Assembly (NCBI RefSeq): GCF_900129775.1
Contig: NZ_FQWV01000006.1
Location: 124,001 to 188,000 of the forward strand
DNA: 64,000 bases
Source: Halobaculum gomorrense
GTDB lineage: Archaea; Halobacteriota; Halobacteria; Halobacteriales; Haloferacaceae
Reading direction: 5' to 3'
Position numbers and translations under genes: made by a program. The first letter of the stretch is position 1; the number at the start of each line of letters is the position of its first letter. The notes beneath the pieces were generated by a model. That model did no database searches. It was given only the letters and a program-made list of their open reading frames with translations, and was not told where the DNA came from. Shown here in pieces: positions 33,994-43,776 of the stretch.

Positions 33994-34812
33994 ATGACCA
34001 CAAATGTGTTCAAGCGATCCGTGGATGACGTACTCCGGGCGTTGTTCGAACGGTCGACCGGCGAGCTGGTAATTGTCGACCCCAACGCGGCGGTCGTCGA
34101 GTCGCTGATCGATGTCGGCGCCGACTACGAGGGGGAGCTTCCGACGCTCAACGTCCTCGCCGACGGCCGCCTCCTCAAAGACGTGATGGACGACTTCCTC
34201 ATCGCCGGCGAGGCCGCGGACCTGATCGACGCCGGGACGATGACCCTGCGGGAGATCGAAGCCAGCGCGGACAACACGCTCGTGGTCGGGGAAGACGAGC
34301 TGTATGCGATCGTCACCGCAGACGAGCATGTCGCTGCGCTCGCGGCCGACGACGACTCCTTCGCCGCAGACGCCTACGAGACATACCACGGCCGGTGGGC
34401 GGACGCGACGGCGTTCAACCTCCGCACGCCGGCGCTGTCTCGGGTCCGCTCGACGCTCGATGAGGACATCGGCGAGCCGGTCCGCGCCGACTTCGACGCC
34501 GTGCTCGCGTCGCTGGAGACCGCCCGCGGGGACGGCGACGGCCTCGACGAGGTGACGATCTCGCTGCTCGTCGCCGCGAAAAACGACGTGCTGTTGTACG
34601 ACATCAGCAAGTGGGGAGAGGACATCGGGATCGCCTCCAAGGCGACGTTCTCGCGGACGAAGACCCACCTGGAGGATCTGGGCCTCATCGACACCGAGAA
34701 GGTACCGATCGACGTTGGCCGCCCGCGCCTGCGCCTGAAGCTGGGCGACGACCGCCTGCGCGAGGCCGACATCGACGAACTCGCCAGCGTCGCCCACCGG
34801 CTGCTGAACTGA
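33994..34812 (+). CDS. tbsP: TbsP-like (DUF5821) transcriptional regulator
   Basis: A 272-residue haloarchaeal protein. The C-terminal third has a winged-helix pattern: VTISLLVAAKNDVLLYDISK, then DIGIASKATFSRTKTHLEDL and the wing GLIDTEKVPIDVGRPRLRLK. The N-terminal part is a mixed alpha/beta domain (LVIVDPNAAVVESLIDVGAD) that may sense a signal. It matches my recollection of the DUF5821/TbsP family; in Haloferax volcanii TbsP acts with TrmB on glycolytic/gluconeogenic genes such as gapII. The assignment to TbsP rather than another family member is an inference. A TATTAAATA box precedes a leaderless ATG. Confidence 0.65.
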   Translation: MTTNVFKRSVDDVLRALFERSTGELVIVDPNAAVVESLIDVGADYEGELPTLNVLADGRLLKDVMDDFLIAGEAADLIDAGTMTLREIEASADNTLVVGEDELYAIVTADEHVAALAADDDSFAADAYETYHGRWADATAFNLRTPALSRVRSTLDEDIGEPVRADFDAVLASLETARGDGDGLDEVTISLLVAAKNDVLLYDISKWGEDIGIASKATFSRTKTHLEDLGLIDTEKVPIDVGRPRLRLKLGDDRLREADIDELASVAHRLLN

Positions 34813-34918
34813 GCGCCGACTCCGGACCCCCGCATCCGGCGCCGTCGTACGAGCCGCACTCCGGGCCACGCCGCGGCGACCGGCCACCTTTTTGTGCGAC
34901 TCACTCCACGAGCGGGGC

Positions 34919-36634
34919 ATGGACATCGCCATCGTCGGTCCCGACCCCGCGGTCGAGCCGCTTCGGGGCGCCTTCGCCGACATCGAGGCGAACGTGATGG
35001 AGGTGGAGGCCGGCCTCCTGGACGGCTTCGACTTCGCCGTCGTCGTGGGCACCACCGGCGACGACGCCTTCCGCACCGCCACGCGGCTCGTCGACGACTG
35101 GGTCGCCGTCGAGGTCGGCGGGATCGGCGGGCGCGCGATCGAGGGGCTCGACGCCGCGGTCACCGTCTTCTCCGCCGACAGCGGCTGTTACGACTGCCTG
35201 CGCGACCGGGTGCGGGCCAACGTCCCCTCGACGGATGCGACGCCGCAGGGCACCCGCAGCGCCGTCCGGTTCGCAGGAGCCCTGGCGGGCCGGCGCGCCA
35301 TCCAACACCTCTCCGGCGCCGACGTGGCCGGCACCGTCACCGAGGTGGACGGGCCCGAGCGGACGTTCCTGCCATCGCCGGGGTGCGACTGCGGCGCCGC
35401 GCCGACGGGGTTCGAGATCTGCGCGCCCGCGGAGCCGGTCGACCTCGACGACGCCGTCGACCGGATGGACCGCGCGGTCGACGATCGGCTCGGAGTCGTC
35501 ACCGACGTGGGCGAGCGCGAGTCGATGCCGGCGCCGTACTACATCGCGCGGACGACCGACACCGCGGCGTTCGCCGACGCCCGCTGCGCCGAGTTCGCCG
35601 CCGGCGTCGCCGCCGACTGGGACGCCGCGTACGCGAAGGCGATCGGCGAGGGGCTCGAACGCTACTGCGCGGGCACCTACCGCGCGTCGTCGTTCAGGTC
35701 GGCGCCGACCGCCGGCGTCGTCGACGCGGTGCCGGTTGACCGGTTCGTGCGCCCCGACGGCGCCGAGACGCCCGAGCCGGACGACCACATCTCGTGGGTC
35801 CCCGGGATCGATCTGGCGACCCGCGAGTCGGCGTCGCTGCCGGCGGCGTTCGTCGTGTTCCCGCCCCCCGAGGAGCGGTTCGCACCGGCGATCACGACGG
35901 GGCTCGGGCTGGGAAACTCGACGGCCGAGGCATTGCTGTCGGGGCTGTACGAGGCGGTCGAGCGCGACGCCTCGATGCTGTCGTGGTACTCGACGTTCGA
36001 TCCGATGGGGCTGACCGTCGACGACGAGCGGTTCGAGACGCTGCACAAGCGGGCGCACGCCGAGGACCTCTCCGTGACGACGCTGCTGCTCACGCAGGAC
36101 GTGGACGTGCCGGTCGTCGGCGCTGCGGTCCACCGCGACGCCGAGACGGGCGAGTGGCCGCGGTTCGCGATGGGGTCGGCCGCCGACCTCGACGCCGCGG
36201 CGGCCGCCCGGAGCGCGCTCGCTGAGGCGCTGCAAAACTGGATGGAGCTGCGAGCGATGGGGCCCGAGCGGGCGAGCGACGAGGAGGGCGCCATCGGCTC
36301 GTACGCCGACTTCCCCGAGCGCGTCCGGGAGTTCGTCTCCCCCGAGGTGACGCTCCCCGCGGCCGACGTGACCGACGACGACGCGGAACTCGACGGCGTC
36401 ACCGAGGTCGAGGCCCTCGTCGACCGGCTCTCGACCGCCGGCCTCAACGCGTACGCCGCGCGCCTCACCACCCGCGACGTGGCCGCGCTCGGTTTCGAGG
36501 GCGTGCGCGTGCTCGTCCCGGAGGCGCAGCCGCTGTTCACCGGCGAGCCGTTCTTCGGCGACCGGCTGGCGGCGGTCTCGTCGTCGATGGGCTTTGAACC
36601 GGAGCCGGAGAAGGCGTACCACCCATTCCCGTAG
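34919..36634 (+). CDS. YcaO-domain protein with N-terminal zinc-binding ThiF-like domain
   Basis: A 571-residue fusion. The N-terminal domain (about 1-165) resembles the cyclodehydratase partner of azole-forming systems: AIVGPDPAVEPLRGAF, then Cys90/Cys93 (SGCYDCL) and Cys156/Cys158 (PGCDCG), which could bind zinc. Residues about 200-560 are a YcaO domain with the ATP/Mg motifs AIGEGLERYCAGTY, NSTAEALLSGLYEAVERDA and ALAEALQNWMELR. The end is Pro-rich (AYHPFP), as in azoline-forming YcaO proteins. YcaO enzymes activate an amide with ATP. No precursor peptide or dehydrogenase gene is adjacent, so the substrate is open. A TATA-like CTTTTTGTG (34889-34897) precedes it. Confidence 0.8.
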   Translation: MDIAIVGPDPAVEPLRGAFADIEANVMEVEAGLLDGFDFAVVVGTTGDDAFRTATRLVDDWVAVEVGGIGGRAIEGLDAAVTVFSADSGCYDCLRDRVRANVPSTDATPQGTRSAVRFAGALAGRRAIQHLSGADVAGTVTEVDGPERTFLPSPGCDCGAAPTGFEICAPAEPVDLDDAVDRMDRAVDDRLGVVTDVGERESMPAPYYIARTTDTAAFADARCAEFAAGVAADWDAAYAKAIGEGLERYCAGTYRASSFRSAPTAGVVDAVPVDRFVRPDGAETPEPDDHISWVPGIDLATRESASLPAAFVVFPPPEERFAPAITTGLGLGNSTAEALLSGLYEAVERDASMLSWYSTFDPMGLTVDDERFETLHKRAHAEDLSVTTLLLTQDVDVPVVGAAVHRDAETGEWPRFAMGSAADLDAAAAARSALAEALQNWMELRAMGPERASDEEGAIGSYADFPERVREFVSPEVTLPAADVTDDDAELDGVTEVEALVDRLSTAGLNAYAARLTTRDVAALGFEGVRVLVPEAQPLFTGEPFFGDRLAAVSSSMGFEPEPEKAYHPFP

Positions 36635-36723
36635 CGAGGGGACGGCGAGCCGCCAGCCTCCCGCGACGGTCGACCCAACCCGGAGCGTTCTTGCCTGCCA
36701 CCGCACACCACTCACCCACTCGA

Positions 36724-38205
36724 ATGCCCCGGTTCGTCCACTACTCCGACATTGAGAACGTCTACGACGACCCCGAGCGGGCGGGTCGACTCGCTGGCCT
36801 GATCTCCGACCTCGACGGCGCCGACGCCGCGGTCGTCGGGTCCGGCGACAACACCTCACCGGGGGTCGCGGCGACGGTGTCGAAGGGCCGGCAGGCGGTC
36901 GACTTCTTCGGCGCCGTCGGCACCGACGTGGAGACGTTCGGCAACCACGACTTCGATTTCGGCACCGACGCGACCCGCGCGATCGTCGCCGACTCCCCGC
37001 AGACGTGGGTCTCGGCGAACGTCCGCGACGAGTCGGGCGAGCCGTTCGGCGAGGCCGAGGGCGTCGTCCCGTGGACCGTCGAGCGCGTCGACGGCGACCG
37101 CGTCGGCTTCCTCGGCGTCACCGACCCGAACACGGACTCGCTGAACCCCTCGGCCGCCGAGATGACGTTCACCGACCCGTACGAGGCCGCCCGCGATGCG
37201 GTCGCCGCGATGGAAGCCTCGGTCGGGGGCGACGGCGCCGACGGCGAGGGTATCGACTACGTCGTCGCCGTCTCCCACCTCGGCGGCGGCGACGACGACC
37301 TCGCGCGCGTCGACGGCGTCGACCTCGTGCTCGGCGGGCATATCCACAGCGAGCGCGCAGAGGAAGTGGACGGGGTGCTGTGCACCCGCCCGGGCGTCAA
37401 CGGCGAGACCGTGCTTGAGGTGACACTCGACGACGACGGCGCGAGCGTGCGGCGTCACAGCCCCGCCGACGCGCCGGTCGACGATCGCCTCGCGGACGGA
37501 CTGCGCGAGCGCATCACTGCGGCGGGCCTCGACGAGGTCGTCGGCCGCGTCGACGAGCCGATCGTCCGCACCGACGAGACGGTCCACGGCGGCGAGTGTC
37601 GCCTCGGCAACCTCGTCGCCGACGCCTACCGGTGGGCCGCGGACGCCGACGTGGGCCTGCAGAACGCCGGCGGGCTCCGGCTGGGCGACGACCTGGTCGG
37701 CGACGTAACGCTCGCGGACCTGCTGTCGGTGCTGCCGTTCGAGGAGCCGGTCGTCGTCGTCGAGCTCACGGGGGCGGAGCTCCGCGCGGCGTTCGCCGAG
37801 ATGTCCGCCTCCGTGGTCGACTTCGGCGAGGACGACTGGTGGCACGGCCACCTCAGCGGCGCGCGCGTCGTCTGGGACGACGAGCGCGAGGAGCTCGTCG
37901 ACGCGAGCGTCGGCGGCGACGCGATCGATCCGGACCGGCTGTACCGCGTCGCGACGCCGGGGTACCTGCTCCACTCCGACCACGAGTTCCCGACTATCGA
38001 GGAGCGCCACCGCGCCGGCGAGCACGGGATCCAACACGAGGTGCTGGCCGAGTACGTGCGCGAACACGGGGTCGCCCCCGAGATCGACGGACGGATCCGG
38101 CGCGTCGCCACCGGCGACGCTCGGGAAGCGACGCCCGGCGACTCCTCCGAGAACGCCCCAACCGACGCGACGGCCGGCGCCGGCGACCCCGTCGGCGACG
38201 AGTAA
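36724..38205 (+). CDS. Bifunctional metallophosphatase/5'-nucleotidase (UshA-like), apparently cytoplasmic
   Basis: A 493-residue two-domain protein. The N-terminal metallophosphoesterase has GSGDNTSPG, GNHDFDFG, VSHLGGGDDD and GGHIHSER, giving the dinuclear metal site. The C-terminal 5'-nucleotidase domain has LGNLVADAYRWAADAD and LQNAGGLRLGDDL, forming the nucleotide stack. Most UshA-type enzymes are exported, but here MPRFVHYSDIENVYDDPERA starts directly on the catalytic domain with no signal peptide, and the first metal motif (usually DxHG) is altered to SDIENVYDD. The substrate may therefore differ. Confidence 0.8.
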   Translation: MPRFVHYSDIENVYDDPERAGRLAGLISDLDGADAAVVGSGDNTSPGVAATVSKGRQAVDFFGAVGTDVETFGNHDFDFGTDATRAIVADSPQTWVSANVRDESGEPFGEAEGVVPWTVERVDGDRVGFLGVTDPNTDSLNPSAAEMTFTDPYEAARDAVAAMEASVGGDGADGEGIDYVVAVSHLGGGDDDLARVDGVDLVLGGHIHSERAEEVDGVLCTRPGVNGETVLEVTLDDDGASVRRHSPADAPVDDRLADGLRERITAAGLDEVVGRVDEPIVRTDETVHGGECRLGNLVADAYRWAADADVGLQNAGGLRLGDDLVGDVTLADLLSVLPFEEPVVVVELTGAELRAAFAEMSASVVDFGEDDWWHGHLSGARVVWDDEREELVDASVGGDAIDPDRLYRVATPGYLLHSDHEFPTIEERHRAGEHGIQHEVLAEYVREHGVAPEIDGRIRRVATGDAREATPGDSSENAPTDATAGAGDPVGDE

Positions 38206-38270
38206 TCGCCGCGGCGACCAGCGGCGCGCCAAGAGGAAGTGTTTACACGCGCCGGCGCGTCCCGACGACA

Positions 38271-38723
38271 ATGACGTTGGTCGTCGTGCCGGTGCGATAC
38301 CCGCTCTCGAAACACTCGAAGGCGACGCTATCGGAGGCGATCCGCATCGCCGACGAGCGCGACGCCGAGTTGACCGTCCTCCACGTCGATCTGTACCAGG
38401 ACGGCCGGGAAGTCACCCGAACCGATCTCAAGCGCGCGGTCCAGCGCGAGTTCGGCCGACTGCCGAGCGTCCGGTACGTCGTCCGCCGGGGCTTTCTCGT
38501 CGAGGAGACGATCCTCGACGAAGTCGCCGCCGAGGAGGCCGACGTGGTCGTCATCGGCGCCAAGCAGGCAAGCCGCTGGCGGCGAACGCTCCAGAAGCTG
38601 TTCTCCGATCCCGACATCGAGACGTACCTGAAGGGCAAGCTCAACGCGACGGTCATCACGGTTCGAGCGAACGGGACATCGACCGAACTCGCGTCCGCGG
38701 ACGGCGGACGCACCGAGCCGTGA
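38271..38723 (+). CDS. Universal stress protein-like protein
   Basis: A 150-residue UspA-fold protein. It begins MTLVVVPVRYPLSKHSKATL, with strand TVLHVDLYQDG and a late VVVIGAKQASRWRRTLQKLF segment. The usual ATP-loop G-x2-G-x9-G is degenerate here, so ATP binding is doubtful. Its stop codon overlaps the GTG of birA by four bases, so the two genes are coupled. The role in the biotin operon is unclear. Confidence 0.65.
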   Translation: MTLVVVPVRYPLSKHSKATLSEAIRIADERDAELTVLHVDLYQDGREVTRTDLKRAVQREFGRLPSVRYVVRRGFLVEETILDEVAAEEADVVVIGAKQASRWRRTLQKLFSDPDIETYLKGKLNATVITVRANGTSTELASADGGRTEP

Positions 38724-39736
38724 CGGGGGAGGACCGCGACCGGGACGGCGGCTCAGTCGGCGTTCCGACGACCCGCCGCGCGCTCCTCGACGCGCTTGCC
38801 GACGGGCCGGTCTCCGGGCCGGCGTTGGCCGAACGGCTCGGCGTCTCGCGCGCGGCCGTCTGGAACCACGTCGAGGCGCTGCGCGATGCCGGCCTCGTCG
38901 TCGAGAGCACCGACGACGGCTACGTCTTGGCCGACGCGTCCGGGTACTCCGCCGAGGCGATCGCGTTCGGTCTCGACGCCCCGTTCGCCGTCGAGTACCA
39001 CGACAGCGTGGCGTCTACGAACGACCGCGCTCGCGACCTCGCGGCCGCGGGCGCCGACGACATCGCGGTCGTCGCCGACGAGCAGACGAGCGGGCGCGGC
39101 CGGCTCGACCGCGAGTGGTGTTCGCCGCCGGGCGGGATCTGGCTGTCGCTGCTCGTGCGTCCCGACGTGCCGCCGGCGCACGCGCCGGCGTACACGCTCG
39201 CGATGGCGGTCGCGGTGACGCAAGCCTGTCGAGAGGCCGGCGTCGACGCGCGGATCAAGTGGCCCAACGACGTGCTCGTCGGCGGCGACGCGCCCGACAG
39301 CGCCGAAGATACCGAGCGCGGCGGCCGGAAGCTCTGCGGGATCCTCACCGAGATGGAGGGGGAGGCCGACCGCGTCTCGTGGCTCGCGATCGGCACCGGC
39401 CTCAACGCGAACATCCGCCCCGACGACCTCCCCCCGTCGGCCGACGCGACGAGCCTCCTCGCCGAGCGCGGCGAGCCGGTCGACCGTCGCCTGCTCGTCC
39501 AGCGGGTCCTCGAGGAGTTCGACGACCTCCGCGACGACCTCCGCGGGGCGGTGTCGGCGTGGGAGGAGCACGCCGACACCGTCGGCCAGCGCGTCAGAGT
39601 GGAGACGCCCAGCGGCGTCGTCGAGGGCGAGGCGATCGGGATCGAGTTCCCCGGCGCGCTCCTCGTTGACACGGGTGAGGAGACCACACGAGTGACCGCG
39701 GGCGACTGCGAACACCTGCGGCCGGTCACCCGCTGA
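38720..39736 (+). CDS. birA: Biotin-[acetyl-CoA-carboxylase] ligase BirA with HTH domain
   Basis: A 338-residue biotin protein ligase. Residues 15-70 are a winged helix (PVSGPALAERLGVSRAAVWN, then VEALRDAGLVVESTDDGYVL). The catalytic domain has DEQTSGRGRLDREWCSPPGG, the biotinyl-AMP loop, and ARIKWPNDVLVGGDAPD; a small C-terminal SH3-like domain ends the protein. It attaches biotin to carboxylase carrier domains and, with the HTH, may also repress biotin genes. The GTG start overlaps the stop of the Usp gene. Convergent with another Usp gene. Confidence 0.95.
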   Translation: MTGEDRDRDGGSVGVPTTRRALLDALADGPVSGPALAERLGVSRAAVWNHVEALRDAGLVVESTDDGYVLADASGYSAEAIAFGLDAPFAVEYHDSVASTNDRARDLAAAGADDIAVVADEQTSGRGRLDREWCSPPGGIWLSLLVRPDVPPAHAPAYTLAMAVAVTQACREAGVDARIKWPNDVLVGGDAPDSAEDTERGGRKLCGILTEMEGEADRVSWLAIGTGLNANIRPDDLPPSADATSLLAERGEPVDRRLLVQRVLEEFDDLRDDLRGAVSAWEEHADTVGQRVRVETPSGVVEGEAIGIEFPGALLVDTGEETTRVTAGDCEHLRPVTR

Positions 39737-39799
39737 GGCGTCGCAGTCGTCACCCCGCGGCCGTCTCCGCAGCCGCGGCGCCGACGCAGCGGGTGCGTG

Positions 39800-40240
39800 C
39801 TACGTCGCGTCGGTGACCCGAACCGTGAGCACCGGCACGCTCGATCCGCGGACGACCTTTTCGGCGACGCTCCCGAGCAGCAGGCGGTCGATACCGCCGC
39901 GGCCGTGGGTGCCCATCACGATCAGGTCGCAGTCGTTCGCCTCCGCGTAGCGGACGATCTCGGCGCTCGGCGAGCCGTCGATCACCGCCGTCTCGACGGG
40001 CACCTCGTAGTCGTCGCCGAGCGCTTCGACCAGCGAGACGGCGTCCTCGGCGTCGCCCCGGAGCATCTCGTCGATCCCCTCCCAACTCGACTCCATCGGC
40101 ATCCCGGCGTAGGAGGCGGAGTTGACGACATACAGCGCGTGGACGGTCGCCCCGTGCTGGACCGCGAGGTCGACCGCGTGGCGGACCGCACGCTCGACGC
40201 CGTCGGAGCCGTCCGTCGGAACGAGGATCCGATCGTACAT
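39800..40240 (-). CDS. Universal stress protein UspA family
   Basis: A 146-residue Usp. It opens MYDRILVPTDGSDGVERAVR and has the ATP-loop GTHGRGGIDRLLLGSVAEKV with G-x2-G-x9-G(S), so ATP binding is likely. The family acts in stress survival by unknown means. I choose the ATG at 40240 (MYDRILV); Met codons at 40246 and 40282 are possible but unusual for the family. Confidence 0.85.
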   Translation of the reverse strand: MYDRILVPTDGSDGVERAVRHAVDLAVQHGATVHALYVVNSASYAGMPMESSWEGIDEMLRGDAEDAVSLVEALGDDYEVPVETAVIDGSPSAEIVRYAEANDCDLIVMGTHGRGGIDRLLLGSVAEKVVRGSSVPVLTVRVTDAT

Positions 40241-40433
40241 CCCCATGTGACTGTCTGACGTACCCAGACGCCGGGGTCGCATTAAGCCTTCGCACGATCG
40301 GGTCGGCGTCTCGCGGTTTCGTGTTTCGATTCGTAACGCGAATGGGACCCCTCCGGCGCTCCGGGCCGTCGCTGGCGGAGGAGTGGAACACAGAAACGGG
40401 GGCCGAAGCCGGCCCGAGAACCTGCGTCCGCGA

Positions 40434-40700
40434 CTACAGTCGGCCGACTTCCTCGACCTTCACGCTCTCGACGCCCTCGACGCCCGAGAACGCCTCCTCG
40501 ACGGCCTCGGTGCCGCCCGCGTCGTCGGGGACGACCACCATCGGGAGGAGCGCGACGAGACCGAACGCGACGTCGTCGCGCTCGACGTTGCGGATCTCGG
40601 CGCCCTGCGGGAGCGACTCCTCCAGCTTCTGCTGGAGATCGTCGAGGTCGATCTCGGGGCTGTTCGGCATGACCTTCATCTTCGCGGCGACCTTCCCCAT
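40434..40700 (-). CDS. ef1b: Archaeal elongation factor 1-beta (aEF-1beta)
   Basis: An 88-residue aEF-1beta, the guanine-nucleotide exchange factor for EF-1alpha. It reads [20 protein letters not shown], then [20 protein letters not shown] and [15 protein letters not shown], a ferredoxin-like fold typical of archaea. The start at 40700 lies only two bases downstream of the stop of the small zinc-finger gene, so both form one transcript driven by the promoter upstream of that gene. This gene pair is conserved in haloarchaea. Confidence 0.93.
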   Translation of the reverse strand: MGKVAAKMKVMPNSPEIDLDDLQQKLEESLPQGAEIRNVERDDVAFGLVALLPMVVVPDDAGGTEAVEEAFSGVEGVESVKVEEVGRL

Positions 40701-40702
40701 CG

Positions 40703-40888
40703 TCAGGGCCCCCGGAAGCCGCAGTCGGGACACTCGAAGAGGTTGCTCTGCTTGCGGCACTTGGCGCACCGGCTGATCTGCGTGCCGCAGTCGGGGCACT
40801 TGAACGTCGCCGCGGCCGTGCCCGCGACGTTGATGCCGCAGGAGACGCAGCGTCGCTCGGAACGCTGCTCTGACTCTGACTGGCTCAT
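40703..40888 (-). CDS. Small four-knuckle zinc-finger protein (HVO_2753 type)
   Basis: A 61-residue protein with four CxxC knuckles: [24 protein letters not shown] and [10 protein letters not shown]. It closely matches the Haloferax volcanii micro-zinc-finger HVO_2753, which binds two zinc ions; deletion affects swarming and biofilm formation in that species (known from the literature). Here it directly precedes aEF-1beta. A TATA-like CGTTAAAAG (about 40911-40919) lies about 25 bp before the ATG at 40888, so the transcript is likely leaderless. Confidence 0.9.
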   Translation of the reverse strand: MSQSESEQRSERRCVSCGINVAGTAAATFKCPDCGTQISRCAKCRKQSNLFECPDCGFRGP

Positions 40889-40968
40889 ACGGCTAAAGAC
40901 CGGCGCGCGGCTTTTAACGATTGTCTTTCCGACGAGGAGACAGACATGGCACGGGCACCGGGGGTGAG

Positions 40969-42216
40969 TCACGCGAGCGCGAGCGGCCCGAGGAGGACGC
41001 CCATCAGATGGACCCGCCGACAACCGAACCTGACGGGAACGAATCCGACCGCCGCGGCGGCAGCGAACACGACCAGCCCGACCGCCCCGACGAACGCGAC
41101 CGACAGGAGCGCCAGCCCGACGAGCACCCCAGCGACGAGCGGCGCGTGGGGCAGCGCGCCGACGACCCGGAGCGCGGCGTCACCGAGAACAATCACGCCG
41201 ACCGTTCCGGCACCAGCCGCGATCGCCACCGCGGTAACCAGCGTCGGGAGCGCGGCGGGGACGCCGGCGTCTCCCATCGCGACGAGCACCCCCGAGCGCG
41301 TCGCGTCGAACGCCCAGTAGGCGAACAGCGCGAACACGGCCGTCGCCGTGTTCGCCCCGCTGGTCGCGACGACGTACTCTCGCGTGGGATCCCGGCCGGC
41401 AGTCGCCGGGAGCGCGAGCACAGCCGCGACGCCGGCGGAGACGCCCGGAAGGTAGCCGACGGCGGCGCCGCCGCCGGCGCCCGCGGCCGCAGCCCCGGCG
41501 AGTTCGCGCCGCGACAGCCCGATCCTAGCGTCAGCCTGCGGCGGAACCCCCGTGCCGCCGAGTGCGTCGACGAGCACCGGGACGCCGAACAGCCCCGCGA
41601 ACAGCGGGGCCAGGACGCCGCCGGCGGCGACGAGCGGCTCCGTCGGCGCGGCGAGCGCGGCGAGCCCCAGCGCCGTCGCGAGCGCGAACGTGAACCCCCC
41701 GGCGAGCCTGCGCCGGGCCGTCGGCTCCGTGAGCACGAGCAGCAGCGCCACGCCGCCGAGCACGACCGGGAGCCACGCCCGGAGGTGGGGGTATGCGACG
41801 CGCATCCCCGCGGTGACGGCGACTGCAGCCGGAACCGCGATCGCGAGCGCCAGTCCCGACCCGACAGCCGAGAGCCGGAGCGCCTCGCGGCCCCGACCCT
41901 CGGCGACCAACTGATGACCGGGGAGTGCGGCGGCGGCCATCGCCGCGTCGGGGACGCCCAGCGCCAGCGACGGCACCACGTCGAGGAACGTGTGGACGAC
42001 GCCGGCGGCGAGCATCGCACAGCCCAGCGGGACCGGCGGCGCGTCGAGCGCGGGCGCCACGGCCGCCAGGAGGAACGCGAAGTTGTTGGCGTGCAAACCG
42101 GGAACGAGCCCGCTGCAACAGCCGAGCGCACAGCCCGCGAGCGTGTACGCGAGCAGGGAGATCGCGGCCGGCGGGGCGACGGGAAGCGGAAGCACCGGGG
42201 GCAGTGGACCCGTCAT
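40969..42216 (-). CDS. TctA/DUF112-like multispan membrane protein
   Basis: A 415-residue membrane protein with about ten helices, resembling the large TctA permease subunit of tripartite tricarboxylate transporters, which in archaea often occurs alone. Typical segments are [20 protein letters not shown] near the N-terminus and [20 protein letters not shown], the repeated Gly-Pro-Gly loops of the family. No periplasmic binding protein or small subunit is encoded nearby, so its substrate is unknown. It follows the L12 gene on the same strand after 129 bp. Confidence 0.75.
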   Translation of the reverse strand: MTGPLPPVLPLPVAPPAAISLLAYTLAGCALGCCSGLVPGLHANNFAFLLAAVAPALDAPPVPLGCAMLAAGVVHTFLDVVPSLALGVPDAAMAAAALPGHQLVAEGRGREALRLSAVGSGLALAIAVPAAVAVTAGMRVAYPHLRAWLPVVLGGVALLLVLTEPTARRRLAGGFTFALATALGLAALAAPTEPLVAAGGVLAPLFAGLFGVPVLVDALGGTGVPPQADARIGLSRRELAGAAAAGAGGGAAVGYLPGVSAGVAAVLALPATAGRDPTREYVVATSGANTATAVFALFAYWAFDATRSGVLVAMGDAGVPAALPTLVTAVAIAAGAGTVGVIVLGDAALRVVGALPHAPLVAGVLVGLALLSVAFVGAVGLVVFAAAAAVGFVPVRFGCRRVHLMGVLLGPLALA

Positions 42217-42345
42217 CGGACTTCAACACTCCCCCGGGGACGGCTGGTCGACGGTCGAATCGACGGCTCGACGGCTACCAGGGCGGCGTCGAAAGAACTG
42301 TGATCGCGTGTCGAGTCGGTCGAGACGAGGTGCGCGTCGCCGGCG

Positions 42346-42696
42346 TTAGCCGAAGAGCTCGCCCAGGCCCTCGCCCGAGCCCTCGTCGTCGTCCTCGTCG
42401 TCGTCCTCCTCGGCTTCGGCCTCGTCGGCCTCGTCGCCGTCGTCTGCGGCGCCCTCGTCGGCGTCCGCCTCGTCGGCGGAGCCGCCAGCCGAGCCACCGG
42501 CGGCGCCCGCGGCGGGCGCGGCGGCGGCCGTCTCGATGGCGTCCTCGATGTCGACGTCCTCCAGCGCGGCCACGAGGGCCTTCACGCGGGATTCCTCGAC
42601 GTCGACGTCGGCGGCTTCGAGCACCGCCGTGACGTTGTCCTCGTTGATCTCCTCGCCCGTCTCGTTCAGGATGAGTGCAGCGTAAACGTATTCCAT
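42346..42696 (-). CDS. rpl12: Ribosomal stalk protein P1 (L12 of archaea)
   Basis: A 116-residue acidic stalk protein. The N-terminal dimerisation part [20 protein letters not shown] binds the C-terminal helices of L10; an Ala/Gly hinge follows, then a long Asp/Glu tail ending GLGELFG, the conserved end that recruits translation GTPases. It is the last gene of L1-L10-L12, 24 bp after L10. Confidence 0.95.
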   Translation of the reverse strand: MEYVYAALILNETGEEINEDNVTAVLEAADVDVEESRVKALVAALEDVDIEDAIETAAAAPAAGAAGGSAGGSADEADADEGAADDGDEADEAEAEEDDDEDDDEGSGEGLGELFG

Positions 42697-42720
42697 GGTC
42701 CTGTGTAGTGTGTTGATCGC

Positions 42721-43776
42721 TTATCCGAACATCGCGCCGAGGCCTTCCGCGCCGTCGCCGTCGTCGTCATCGTCATCGGCGGCGTCGGCGTCAGCGTCGG
42801 CAGGCTCGGCTTCCGTGTCCTCGTCGTCGCTCGATTCATCCGGCTCCTCCTCGACGGCAGGCTCGGCCGCGGGCGCCTCGACGCCGCGGAGCTCCTCGGG
42901 GAGCGCCTCGTCGTCGTTGATGGCGGCCGCGAGCGAGCGCAGCTGGGCGTCCGCACGGGCCACGAGGTCGGGCATCAGCTCCTCGTCCTCGATGGCGGCG
43001 AACAGGCCGACGGCCTTCGCCTCGCCGGCGGCCTTGCCGAGCAGGGTGCCCGCGGTGCGGGCGGTCGGGTAGGCGGCGTTGACCGAGAGGTTCCGCGCCG
43101 CCGCCGCGGCGGATTCGACATCCGCGCGGTACTCGTCCACGTCGATGGCGAGCTCCTCGGGCTCGAACAGCACGTCGTCGGCGAAGACGGCGCGCAGGTC
43201 GAGGCCGACCTCCTTCGGCTCGATGCCGAGCTCGCCGAGCACGTTAGCGAGATCGTTGGAGACCTCCTCGCCCGCGTCGAGCACGTGCGAGTCGGACATG
43301 ACCTTGATCGACCCGCCGTCGATCCGGGCGTCCGCGCCGACCTGCTGCAGCTCGCCGACGAACGGACCGGGGTCGACTCCCGTGTCACCCTCGGGGATGA
43401 CGATGTCGTTCGGGGCGACCTCACCCGCGCCGATGGGCGCGGAGGTCTTCGACGCCTCGAGCCGCTTGAACAGCCCGAAGGGGTTGTCGTTCGTCCCGAT
43501 GAGGCCGACGTGGCCCGAGACGAACGCGGAGAGGCCTTCGACGCCCTCGTCTACCTCGTCGAGCGCGCGCTCGATGAGCGTGTTGCGGGACATCCGCAGC
43601 TCGGCCTCCCCGTACAGGTCGCGGCGCATGTCCTGGAGCTGCCGGCTCGGGATGCCGGTGAGGTCGACGACGCCGACGGCGTCGTAGGAGCCGACGAACT
43701 CCGTCAGCTCGTCGACCTCCTCGCGCTTCCACTCGGGGATCGTCTCGGTCTTGCGCTCCTGTGCGGAACTGCTCAT
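42721..43776 (-). CDS. rpl10: Ribosomal protein L10 (P0)
   Basis: A 351-residue acidic ribosomal protein P0, which anchors the stalk on 23S rRNA. It has the rRNA-binding start [53 protein letters not shown], the insertion domain, helices binding L12 dimers ([20 protein letters not shown]), and the acidic tail ending GLGAMFG, the same ending type as L12. Its ATG overlaps the L1 stop by four bases. Confidence 0.96.
   Translation of the reverse strand: MSSSAQERKTETIPEWKREEVDELTEFVGSYDAVGVVDLTGIPSRQLQDMRRDLYGEAELRMSRNTLIERALDEVDEGVEGLSAFVSGHVGLIGTNDNPFGLFKRLEASKTSAPIGAGEVAPNDIVIPEGDTGVDPGPFVGELQQVGADARIDGGSIKVMSDSHVLDAGEEVSNDLANVLGELGIEPKEVGLDLRAVFADDVLFEPEELAIDVDEYRADVESAAAAARNLSVNAAYPTARTAGTLLGKAAGEAKAVGLFAAIEDEELMPDLVARADAQLRSLAAAINDDEALPEELRGVEAPAAEPAVEEEPDESSDDEDTEAEPADADADAADDDDDDGDGAEGLGAMFG

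Noticed and set aside
40921..42303. A 460-codon + strand frame antisense to the TctA-like gene
   Set aside because: Arg/Glu/Gly low-complexity shadow; the membrane protein on the minus strand has natural helices.
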